This document shows, in pieces, positions 44,072 through 56,302 of a DNA stretch of 64,000 bases. Position numbers and translations under genes: made by a program. Each line of letters begins with the position of its first letter. Position 1 is the stretch's first letter. The notes under the pieces were generated by a model. The model was not told the DNA's origin and ran no database searches. It worked only from the letters and a program-made list of their open reading frames with translations. The DNA is taken from assembly GCA_016806645.1 (NCBI GenBank), contig JACSYO010001821.1:124501-188500 (forward strand), in the 5' to 3' direction. The stretch is from Ophiodon elongatus (Eukaryota > Chordata > Actinopteri > Perciformes > Hexagrammidae).

Positions 44072-47000
44072 TGGGGTTTTCAGAGGCGACTCCCCGTGCG
44101 CCAAACCCACCCTTTCCACATGCAGCGGCACCAACACAGCATCAATAATGAATCCAGATGCCCATGTTGCAGAGTAAACATGAACTGATCATGATGTCCA
44201 GGTGTCGGCTGAGGACAGATCACTAAAAATGAAAAAACACCCCAAAAAAACAAGCCTGATTGGCATCAATGGGAGACTCTGCAATTCAATGAAACAGCAC
44301 GTTCTGTACAGCATATTATTTATGTCCTCTGCAGTCCTTTCAGTAGAAGGCTTTTTATTTTAGACGACCCGTTCAGTGATTTTAGTTCAATTCTGTGCAA
44401 TGGGATTCATCGCTGCTGTAGGTTATCATAATCTGGGACAACCAAAGAGCATTTTGGGGCCTAAAGCTACTGTAGGCTCATGAACTCCCTCTTTAGAATA
44501 ACCCCCCAACCCCCAACCACACACACACACACATGAGCATATGTGTCAGAGAGGATGTCTTTATTACATAAAACAGTCTTACTGTATTGCTTGTTGTTTG
44601 CTGTGGATCTGGAGGAATAAAGGCTCTGGTTTAAAATACTTTATGTGCCGTCTCTTGGAATTAAATTGGGAGAGAAAGATTGTTGTCTAGCTGAAAGGGA
44701 CAGACGTGAATTTCGTCGCTGAAGTCAGTGTTCAGAACAACACTCCCAAAAGTCTCTCCACACAAAGACACAGCAGTGCACTCACATCTCACTATTCTTA
44801 ACTCCTTAAACCTGCCGGCAAACCCAGAAACTTGTCTGTCTGTTGCACTTGTGCTCAGAAAACCCTGCCATGTTGGTTTGTCGTGTGGACTGTGACATAC
44901 AAGATAAATATCACAGGCTTTTCCAAGAGTTTTGTCAGTCTCAAATCCTAGAATGCCATCGTGCAGCTCATGCAATCATTTAAGAGTGAGCGCTTTGCTC
45001 CCAACCTGGGAGTTAAGGACCTACAGGAGCTCGAGAGATCAATCTGGCAGGTTGCACCGGCAGGAAATTAGAAAACGCAAAGTTCTGATACATACACTTT
45101 TATTTAATTATTTTTTTCCGAATTTCCTCTAATCTTTGCTTCTTTCTCATCTCAGTTTTACCCCTTCAGACCTCTAATTACTATTCAAATTCAACAATAT
45201 GAGAGGGTAAAAATCACTGTTTACTTTGTGCGATTTTGGGAAGTCCCAGACAAAAGTTGACACCCCTAAAAATGCGGTCTTAGATCATACCGTTAGTCAT
45301 TTGAAGCCTTGTTGACCCAAATGCAAACCCCAACTTTTGGGCAGTGTCAGAAATTCACAATTACATTGTGGCTGCTGCTACGACCCATGTGCACAAACAC
45401 ACCAATCACAATAAAGCTTAAAATGATGCAGATCACACTGGCGAGCTAGTGTAAGGCTAAACTGCTAAAAAAAAGAAATGACCACAAACTCTGATTTTTA
45501 TATATATAGGGAGAGAGAGAGAGAGGTGGCAGCACTATATGTTTTTTTTGTTGTTTTTTTATTCGTAACAGTAAGATTCACTAAATATCCATCACACAAT
45601 CCGACATTTCTCAAAATTGACAGTCTGACACAGATCGTGACCAAGACGTTATTAGATTCCTCTCAGTGTGATGAACACAGTCTGCAGGCGCGTTTATTGA
45701 CATGCTACCGTTGTTTGGATGTGTTTTACAGTGATATCTTATCCTTTCACCACGGAGGATCTTCATTCATCCTTCATCTCTATTCTGGTCTTCGACATTT
45801 CATTCAACACACTGTCGAGTAAACTGGGAGAAAGCACTCTTCGGCTGTCTGTGTGGGACTTCAGCTTGGTTGCGGGGAGAGTTTGAGTCCTCTGTAGACC
45901 GATGCTCATACTTGGATGCCCACCAAAGTTTTGCTATTTTTATTCAGCTTTCAAAAGGGCTATTATCTTCCCTCTTGCTCTCAAATGGCAGCAATAACCC
46001 CGAGGAGCTGAATATCTCTGAGTGTACACACAGGCTGATATTGAATGTCAGTGGCAACAGAGTTTCCTCACTTCATAGTAGAGTGTATCAAGATTTCAAG
46101 GCAGTCAATATGGTGCCAACTTGGATTGATCCTGATGGTGGCAGTAGGCAGTGTTCAGATGGTGTTGAGACAGTTTGTGTCCGTCAGTCATGTAAAACAA
46201 TGTGTTGTGTTGGACATTTATCAAAACTCAATCAAACTGTCTGTTCTAGTCATCATCTGACAGCAGTAGGGACAACGGTAGGCCATCCATGTATCCAACT
46301 GTCGGCCTGTTTGATGATTCCTTTTAAATATTTCATGCACTTTCATTCCACTATGTCTGCCTTGAATGACACAATTGCTGATATAAAGTCCCAAACTGTA
46401 TTGCAGCGGTGCAGAGAAATATATATAATAATATAATTTTTTTTAGGATACCTGGCAACAGTTTCTTTTTTTGGTAAACCAAACATGCAGTTGGATCCTG
46501 TATCACAAAACTAAATCAAATGAAATGTATTGATATCTGTATAATTTTCTACAGCTGTTGATTGTCTTCATTGTTGATTGATTGATCATTAATTATTTGG
46601 CTTGTAGGATGTTGGAGGGTAGTGAGGAATGCCGGTTGTAGTTTGTTGTAGTTAGTCATGGTGCTTTCTTTGGGTGTCCAGGATATTCAATTTGTTATTA
46701 TAAAAGTCTTGGAAAACTATCATGTATTTATATTGATGGTCTGAAGCCAAAGAACGATGGGCATTTTTACTTTTAAAGATGAAAATGAAAACTAATTGGC
46801 AGTCAAAATGGTTGCAGATTGGTTGTCTGTTGATCAACTGGTTGACTAATTGTTTCAACAACTTTCTTTAGGACTGCATATTGCTGTGCCACCATTACCT
46901 TTTCTTTTTACTTCATTTTGGTTTCAATGCTACACATAGTGATATTGATGCTGTCATGTGTCGCTAAAAGGGAAATGCTGACAAATAAATAAAAAACTGA

Positions 47001-47360
47001 AGTATTAAGTACATAACCCCACACCCTCATCGGTGGTGGAACCACACACAAACCCGTCCAACTGAGACAAGCATTACAAGGGAGTTAGTTTGAGGCGTTA
47101 ACAATCCAAGTAGGTTTGAGAATAAAGACGTTTAGGGTTAGATTCGATGACGGAGGTCTTACACACCATGAGGATTAAAAAAAAAGAAGCAGCGTAAACA
47201 ACTGACCATCGTCTTCTGTTAGGAGTTGCACTTGATAACACTGAAGGGACCACAACGGACAGACATCTGACCACCGGCAAACGGTAACTGGTGTACTTCA
47301 AACACAAACAAACAAATTAGACAACCCTTTTCAAACAAACAGAGAATATTTCTAATTTAT

Positions 47361-47362
47361 AC

Positions 47363-47403
<41 letters not shown>

Positions 47404-47416
47404 TATATACATATAC
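47361..47416. repeat. (TA)n microsatellite
   Basis: About 28 AT units with one G and a few C interruptions; self-complementary throughout. Confidence 0.95.
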
Positions 47417-47939
47417 GGACAAATACCGGTGGGTCATGTATCATGTGAATAATCACAATATAATGGCTGAAAAGAAAGCAGTCAAACACACATTCAAAAC
47501 ATAATGTGAAGACAAACAGTTATGATGGACAAGATGCATCAAAAACATGAGTGGGTATAACAAATAGTAGCAAACATGAGTAAACTAAACATCAGTGCAT
47601 TTTTCTTAGGATCTTAAAAATTATCTGGATTATGTCATTGCGGTACAATAATGGAGTTTTTTACTCATCAGCCACACAATAAGACTGTAAATATACAGCA
47701 TTAATAAAAGAAAAAACTATTCAGCGTTTATTTGTCCCAAACAGACAATATACCGATTGTACAGACATCAGCCAGCAACTTCTTATGGGCAAGACTTTTC
47801 CTTTAGCGACACCAATAAATGGACGTTTTTCTTTTTTTTTCTTTGGTACAGACATTCATGTCCCACAGAGGATAAATTGTACAAGCTTTGATTCGCTGAC
47901 CTTTTACTTAGCACCATCATCAGGTCAAAATGTCCAATT

Positions 47940-48120
47940 CTTTAGTTTATTTCCACAACCTTTGACTCAGCCTCAGCGGTGCTTGACGCTAATTAGCAAA
48001 TGTGAACATGCTAACACGCTATCTGAGATAGTAAACATGTTGCTTAATATCAGTATGTTAGTACAGTCATTGTGAGCATGTTAGCATGTTGACGTTAGGA
48101 TTCAGCTCAAAGCAATGTTG
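47940..48120. repeat. Interspersed repeat family R2 fragment
   Basis: gacgctaattagcaaatgtg, then gctaacacgctatctg, then gagcatgttagcatgttgacg resemble the segment at 26580-26720 and its reverse complement. Confidence 0.5.
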
Positions 48121-49041
48121 TCACACACTCACATGCGATGGGATTTTAATGTGAAAATATATGTCTATAGCAAATATGTTTTGCCGCTCTGGCAAGACCG
48201 GTTTCTTCCTTGTATGCCATAAAAGCACATTTGACTTTGAAATTTCCAGTAGCATGGCCTGTGGCAGCAGGGAGACTGGTTTATCTCGCTACTCTGCATA
48301 GTAACAGGAGAGCGAGTGAGGCCTGCTTTAACCTTTAGCTGAGTCAATCTCTCTCACCAACATTTTTACTATTTCTTGTAGTACAACTGCAGCGTCAATT
48401 CTGTTGCACGCATCATTGTGTTGAGGAAGTTTGTTATGGACAGAAATGAGAAGAGAGAGGGGTAGAGAGAGAGAGAGAGAGCTATCAGCACAGTGTGTGA
48501 GCCTCAGTGGTCTGGTCAATGTGTTTTGTTTCCGTCTGTCAGTCCCAGACACACACAAAAACTAAAAAGTAAAAGCAGAAATAGAAATAATATTTTCCAA
48601 CTTTATATTGTGCAACTGGCCAGCAGGCTTAATCTGTTCAGTGTGTGTTTCTGAATGAAGTTCAGGGATCTGATTTCAACCACACAAGGCAGGTTAGGAT
48701 ACACTCTGTCCAAGCACGTATCGTGTGTCTCACACCTAACCACAGACACACACACACACACACCTCACACTAAGGGCATCAATTCAGATGTTTTCCAAAT
48801 CCAATATGTGTGAGTATTTATGGGCTCTTGTGTCTCTCTCACGGCTTCTTCAGTGTCTGTCTCCATCTGTCTTTCCCTCCATCTTTGCATATCTGTGTCC
48901 ATTCTCCTTCTCCTCTCCATCCATACCTCTTCCCTCACTGCCCTACTTTCCCCATCATCATCAGCATGGAGAGACTTCTGCCTCTTGACAGCATATTTAA
49001 TGTTTAATGCACTTTGATTTCCACCCAGACACTTACAAGCC

Positions 49042-49120
49042 GGAGAGGAGAGGAGAGGAGAGGAGAGGAGAGGAGAGGAGAGGAGAGGAGAGGAGAGGAG
49101 AGGAGGAGAGGAGAGGAGAG
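49042..49120. repeat. (GGAGA)n polypurine minisatellite
   Basis: About 15 five-base units with one GGA deletion near 49102. It is an uninterrupted purine strand. Confidence 0.95.
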
Positions 49121-49289
49121 TTTAATAAAGGGTGAGATGGCAGCGAAAGGAAGCCCCTGCTAGCTTAGGACTCCTGACGTGAGAGAGGAAAAAAGTTTAA
49201 TTCTGAAAATGGAATACAATATATTAAGAAAGATGTCAGGATATTGAAGAATGTTAAAGAGCAACACCACTTATAGTTTAGACATGCCC

Positions 49290-49400
49290 ACTTCACTAAA
49301 TTAGTGCTAAACACAAAGTGCAGCTGAGGCTGATGAGCATATCATTAGTTTCGCATGAATTTTGACAGAAACTTTAGTTTTGGACAAATACAAATTTTGA
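49290..49400. repeat. Interspersed repeat family R2 fragment
   Basis: gtgctaaacacaaagtgcagctgaggctgatgagcat nearly matches the text at 26725-26760; short fragment only. Confidence 0.6.
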
Positions 49401-51088
49401 TCTGATGGAGGTAATAGTGATACTACAGGTTACGAACTACAAGCTACAGGAGATGGACCGCCACAGACCACTGATGTATTATAAGAAGTGGATATCCCAC
49501 TAACATTAATGAGAATGCACCAGCCAAAAATGTTTCCCCGTTTATGGCTTTGCGTCCATGTTGTGTGCGGCCCTACTGCACATGTGCATTAGTGTTTCTC
49601 CCTGGCGCTGCGCCCACGTGTTCCCACTCGGCCCAAAGACTTAACATTGGGATGATGTGATGAAAAATAAATGATTTCTATTATTATAGAGAAAGTTTTA
49701 CAAATAAAAGGCCCTCAAGGTTTAGTACATCACTTGTATAACGGTGGTCCACTGGTAAATGCTTTTTGGGGTATTCTTTTGTTGTTGTTGCAATCCTGTG
49801 AGTGATCACTGGGCCAACTCGGCAGCAAGGCTGAGTGACGGCGACGTGTGATCATGAATCACACTGCTTGTCTTGGCAAGACCCGTCTTGTGTAGCTAGT
49901 TGAGGTTAGGCATTGACCTCGTGTGGTAAGGGTCAGGATAGCCCATTGGTCAGGGCATTGGACCTGAACAAATCAGGTTACCGGTGCCTCACACAAGCAG
50001 GGACGCCTGGCCAATCATAGCGTTTGAATGCGGCGCCGGTCTTGCGAAGAAAAACAGTGGGATTCATTTTAACGCATAATATTATATAAAGAAAAATATT
50101 CATGGTGGATACAAGTCCTTAGGAAAAGCGTTCTATGTCTATGGATATGGTGGCCAACATCTAAACTGAAGGGCCATGTGATGTGCACATTCAAAACATA
50201 CTCTTGAAGCTTTCACAATTCGAACCATTAGGCCAAATTTATATTTAAAAGAGACCATTCATTCATCCGGGCAGTCAGCAAATCAGTGCCACTAGAAGAC
50301 ACTGGTCTGTGTGTGTGCAGTGGGTGGGCAGCTTTAACTCAAATGAACAGGCCACTTCATTTAATGTTTTATGTATTCACGGAAGTATCCAAGTGAAAAT
50401 GGCTCGTCCTGCAGTGAGAAAGAACGCCCTCATTTAATGTTTAAATGATTGCACTAACACAGCACATTAGTTTTGATAATTTTGTGTACAAGGGGAATTT
50501 TGAGAAAAAGACTGGGACTGACATTTCCATCATCAGTGTCTAGATAGAAGGGCGGATCAAATAAGTACATGTAAAGAGGCTCAGGGAAGAGGGGACTTAA
50601 AATCGTCGAATATTTCTAAAATGATTACATTTTCATCAGGAAGAAAAGAGTTGGGGCAACCTCTCCTTTTTCTTCTTATTTTTCTTCTGTATTCTGTCTC
50701 TTTTTGTTGTGTCTAATATGTCCGTGTATGAGAGAGTCGGAAATAAAGACAAAGGCCCACACAAACTACCACAACTAAATCGAAACATATGGTCAGCATA
50801 CGTCCGCTTATGTTACAGCAGAAACATGTGGGCAAGATGTGATGGCATTGCGTGCGCAGGGATGTAAACTTAGACTGTAACACACTTTGTTATTGTCATG
50901 TGCACGAGACAACGGAGCGCCCGGCTGCAGCCCGGCTTCACTTACACACACGGTTTATTTGATTCAGCTCCTCAGAGTCTTTTATGTCACGGAGAGCAAA
51001 AAATCACCACGACACATTTTCGGTTCTCGTGGCCCAATTACCTCGACGCTAATTTTGGCTAAAGTGATTCCACTGCCTCATATGCAGT

Positions 51089-51097
51089 AACACACAC

Positions 51098-51144
<47 letters not shown>
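51089..51144. repeat. (CA)n microsatellite
   Basis: About 27 CA units with one CG interruption. Confidence 0.95.
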
Positions 51145-51146
<2 letters not shown>

Positions 51147-54100
51147 GTTGACATGCTTTCAGATTAGCCTTCCCACAACGGCAGGTTAACGCTCGCATAC
51201 CACCTCACACAAACATAAACACACTTGCACATGAAAATACACACACAGACATCACACACACAACCCGCTGAACTCTGCGAGCCTCCGGTCTCTTATGTTA
51301 TCATTTGAAATTCCGCTTTAAGTGCCCGGGTCTCTGTTGCTGTTGCAGCCTGCAATAAAACATGCATGCAGAACCTGTACATCACAGCACTCGGCCGGCT
51401 GGATGGCTGGCATGCTCGCTTTCTGAAGACGATTCCTCGTCTGCGCAAACTGGCCTCTGGCTTTTTCATGTTGTTGTAGTTCTGCTGTAGCTGAGCAGTT
51501 CTGCCAAAAAAATAAACAAGACTTGAAGAAGTCAAACTGGTTCTTTAGCTCATATCATCAAGTAGAGAATATTGGCTCTATAAAGCTTTCAGGACATGTA
51601 AACATAGGTAGTAACAAAAAAAAAGTCTATAGAATTCATGTTTTATAGATTGATTTATTATTATTATTCTTTCTTGATATATGACATTTTTTTTATTCCG
51701 GTCTACTGTTGAGTAATAATAGTTATATTTTAAACGTTCATGTCCCTTTAAGTCACGTTGTAGATTTTATGTCACTTAAGGAGCACTTTAGGGTAGTTGC
51801 GCGTACAGAGTGGTGCCGCGCAGTATTTTGGACTTTAAAAGGCAGTAATTTGTTTTTGTTTCTATCAAGTTAATTTTGTATGAGCGTCTATGTGCTTTCA
51901 GCTACATGAGGAGCTGTGTGTGTGAAGATAGGATAAGAAACACAAGTTAGCTTTATGTCTATACTTCTAGAGTTTTGACTCCAGCAGAGAGATTGGACTG
52001 CTAATGTAAAAAAGTCCTAACATCAATGTGCGTACACTAAAATTGTTTGTTTTTGCCATTGACAGGCTCAGATTTTTCTTTATCTTTTGCTTTCTGTTTG
52101 TTATGTGTGTCATGTGACTTGTTGCCGGAAGACATCGGTGCAAACGTGAGTGGGAGTTGGAGGGAGAAGTGCCGGTGTTGTCGGAGTTTGTTGTGTTGGA
52201 GTACAGAAAGTGTGGCTCAGTGTTATTTAAAAGATTTTCAATGTCATGGCTGAATATTTAGATAATTTCGACAATGTGCATGTGATGTGAGCTTTCAGAG
52301 CGAGACTCCTCAAAGCGAGACAAACAGACCGGGTCAGGTGAAAGGTAAAGAAAGAGGTTTTATTTCTTTGTAGGGCCTTGTCGTCAGACACTTGTAAAAA
52401 CATTTTGCTGTCCCCAATAGTCACTTTAACACATTAACTAGGAGGATAGGGTGGAAAAAAAATACTTAAGTTACCCTTAAATTTAAACATCATGAGTGTG
52501 TAATCGAGCACCTGATATACCATACAGGGACGCCCAGGGAAACTGAATACTCATAAGTTTTAGACAGTGATGACAAAGTACTTTAAAATGACACAATCAG
52601 GTGCTGAATACAAAAGAAAAAGTGTTGCGCTACAGTTCTGCTCGTAAAACTTGAGACTGCGGCTCAGTGTATTGCTTCTTTGTGTGTGTGTGTGTCCAAT
52701 ATGTCTGTTCATGCAAAAATGCATTTGTGTGTCAGCCTCCTGTGACATGCTGAGCTGAACTGAACTGTCCTGAACGGCTGTCATCGGTGTCAGGAGACCC
52801 CCATCATCATCAACATTCCCCCAAAAACCTCTGACAGATGGCTGGGGACCAACAAAATGCACATACTCAGCAATCTCTCTGGGTCAGTGTTTGTGCGTGT
52901 TTGTGCGTGTGTGTGTGTGTGTCCGTCAGTGTCTGCACACTGAGTGGACATCGCTGTCATCTCGTGACTTCCAGCATACAGCAGTGTGTTTAGCGCTTAA
53001 ATTCCTCGAGCACCAATGAGTAACTTTTATCAGTCTGAATTCAACGCAGCCAGAAGCAAAGAAGCTATCAGGCGGAAACAGAGGTTGTTGGCTCTTTAGG
53101 AAATGTTTCATCAATAGAGGAAGGAAACATAAAGCATGTAGAGTGTATACATTCGTAAATAAGTCCTTTAATGGCTTCTTTTAAGTAATAAAGGGGGCGT
53201 TAAGTTCCTCTTTAACTCTTCATAAATAAGGATTAAAGACCTATTTAGACAGACATTACATTTTATAAACTTTAATAAAAAAAAAAGAAGAAAGATGATG
53301 CCTTTGTTTCTACATAAAAAATGCATCATGTTTGAATAGAGGTTTATTGACAGTATTTCGAAGGGCCAAGGAGTTCCAGTAGACGGATACTCGCACTTCT
53401 TTCTCTCTATCCCTCATTGCCTCGCTCACTCAGTGGTTTCCTCTCAGCATCACAAGAAAGTCCCACGCAGAGGCTCTCACAGATGAACGTTTCTGTACTT
53501 CACAGGGGTGCTGTTGGCAAAGAGCAGTCATGTTAAAACAGACGAAGATTTAAAAAAATAAAATGTAATTAATAAAAAATTAAAAAAGTAAGGCAGAAGA
53601 GACTGAAGACAATAAGAATGCGTGGAAAAAAAATCAGGTAATGATGAGTGAGCACAAAAGAACATAAGACGGACAGATTTCTAAGAATTCTGAAGTCCTT
53701 TTTAACTCCTTGAACTTAATCCTGATTATCTCGGTTTACGTGTGCCAGATAAGTTACACTCCTTTGCACCTGCAGGTTTTGGAGACGGGATTCTGCCTCC
53801 CTTAGGGGGCAGGGCTGTTAATGCTATCCTATGGCTGGAATAACCAGGGCTGTCGGTTGTTGTTGCCTGGTATTAGCAGATGACAAAAATAGGATGGGAT
53901 GCCAATTATATCAATAATGTTGGGACCATGTGCTTGAGCAGGGTTCAGAATATGGATAGCAGAGATTATGAGTATCAACTAGGGATTTAGGGGCAAAGCA
54001 TGGATGGTTGAGATGATTTTCAACTGAAGAGCTTCTGGCTGGACTTAGCAAACCATCAGCATAAGATGGAAACAGATGGAGTCAGAAAAAAAGGCTTAGG

Positions 54101-54609
54101 AGAGGTTGTCTGCTGCTTGTTTTAAGGACTGAGCTGCTCCTAAGGAGTTCCTCCGAAACGGATTGCCTCTGTAAGAACCTTAGCTCGCCGTAAAGAAGAT
54201 CCAACCTAATTGGACTACGAGTAAGAAGTCAACATGCTCACCACACTGTGCAGGCATGTGTGCTTGAGAGAGAGAGAGCGAGAGAGAGAGCACACCAGGT
54301 ACAGTTTTACAGTATGTATGTATGTGAACACGAATTGTAGATGAAACTAAATTCTAAACACACTTCTTTACAAATTAGCAACAAATCTGCGCTCACTGAA
54401 GAAACTTGCTTTCGGTCGAATTCCACGGCTGATACAGTGTATTAAGGCGAGGTAAATTAATCCAATTTCACAGCGGGCTGGTGAGAGGTGAGGACAGCCG
54501 AGCCAAGGCTGCACTAATTAGCCATATATCTGTCACTACCAATTGTATCAGTGGGCCTACAAAAGCCAGCAACCTTTTTCTGCATCAGACACAAACACAT
54601 GCATTATGT

Positions 54610-54611
54610 AC

Positions 54612-54654
<43 letters not shown>
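54610..54654. repeat. (CA)n microsatellite
   Basis: About 22 CA units with one early CG interruption; it generates a false Thr-His open frame. Confidence 0.95.
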
Positions 54655-54657
<3 letters not shown>

Positions 54658-55049
54658 CTCACTTTTCCTTCCCAAACAGGCACTCCCTTTTACTTAGGAA
54701 CCACTGGTATCAGCATTTCCATACCCGAGCCACGCAAAGGGAGCACAGAGAGGAGTGACACTATAAGCATAATAGTGCGAGTAAGTACTGTGTGTAAGCT
54801 CTGCATGTGTTTTGTATGTACTGTGTCCGGCTTGATGAGTGCGCTAATGTTCCCCTGGATGACAGGCCAGAGATGCGTTAGCTAAACGCTGCAGGCAACC
54901 ACAGCTGTTACAGAGGAGAAGAGAGGAGAGGAGAGGAGAGGATATAAGGAGGAAAAATTATAGACTAACAGAAACTGTTGACCTGCGGTAACAAGACGAG
55001 GAGTCCACAAACATGCTCGAAGCTCTGTGATGTAGAGATGCTTCAAGCT

Positions 55050-55560
55050 AAATGCAAGTAGGTTTAATGTCCACCATGTTCATCGTCTCCGTTTAGAATG
55101 CTAACATTTGCTGATTAGCACTAAACACAAAGTACTGCGATGGGAATGGTATTCATTTCCAGCTATCTGATGGCACTAGATGGCTAAAGGTCAAGGAATC
55201 AACACAGTTATTACAATTCATCCCGAGTGGAGCATGAATGACTGAACCAAACTTTTATTCATCTAAGAGTTGTCAGGAAATGTCACCAGAAACCCCCAAT
55301 GTCAACCTGGTGGTGGCATAAGAGGAAAGGTTATGGTGATCACCAAAGCCATTAGGGTTCATCCTCTGGGAACAACGAATGTCTGTACCACATTGTATGG
55401 CAATCCATTAAATACTGAGATAGAAAACATAGACCTTCTGGTTGAGCTAGAGGAAGAGCCGAGAGATCACCAAGTCATTAGAACTCATCCTTTTGGGAAA
55501 AATGAACTTCTGTAAAAAATGTCACGACAATCCATCCAACAGCTGATCAACAGACAGCAA
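55050..55560. repeat. Interspersed repeat family R2 (long copy)
   Basis: gattagcactaaacacaaag at the left and gatcaccaaagccattagggttcatc plus tatggcaatccattaaatac to the right follow the same order as in the copies at 25890-26830 and 28430-28670. Confidence 0.6.
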
Positions 55561-56236
55561 TAAGATGGACAAATTCTCACCTCAATGCGTCAAATACTGC
55601 AGTTCGGTCAGAGCGTACCGCTTTAGCGGCAGTTCCGGACGTGTCAGGGATGGAGTGTCAATTTATGCTTGTTTCATGTATAATTTTTTTTTTTAAATAA
55701 ACTTCTGTCTTCATAGGAAGTTAGGTTTAGGCAACAGAAACACTAACGACTGACGTGAACGTTGTCGGTGTTTTACTTTTAATTTCGCATGGGACACAAA
55801 CAGCGGCCCTGTTTGTTTGACCCATCCGCCTCCCGCCTGTCCCATGTGGACTATTTCGCACGATAAGGACACGCATGTGTTTACATCGCAAGCCTGGCGC
55901 GTCGCATACACACAGTTAACAGTGCTTCTGTGCGTCGGTGTCGGGCGCCGAGGAACCAAGGACAGAGCGTCTGTATTCGACGCATTGGGAGTGAGATCGG
56001 TTTGAAATGGGAGAATTACATCCGAGGTGATGAGAGGAGGGGAAAAGGGTTGTTTATCCAATATTATACAGTATGAATACTCCAGATACAACATGTGTGA
56101 AATAATTACAGTATCCTGACAGATTCTGTTCCCATTCTATGGTCTAGTAATTATCACCACACAGTCGAATAATTACAGTAGCAAGAAATTACAATTAACC
56201 AGTTGTGTGGCTTACTGGGGACTCCCCAGCACTTTG

Positions 56237-56251
56237 TGCGTGTGCGTGTGT

Positions 56252-56296
<45 letters not shown>

Positions 56297-56302
56297 CGTC
56301 TT
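56237..56302. repeat. (GT)n with GC steps
   Basis: Alternating purine-pyrimidine tract of GT units ending in gcgcgcgtgcg; a Z-DNA-prone sequence. Confidence 0.9.

Noticed and set aside
45870..46436. 188-codon open frame, the longest continuous one in the window
   Set aside because: It opens at TTG; the first ATG is far inside. No domain, no splice logic and no recognisable homology; it lies in a repeat-bearing intron. Treated as chance.
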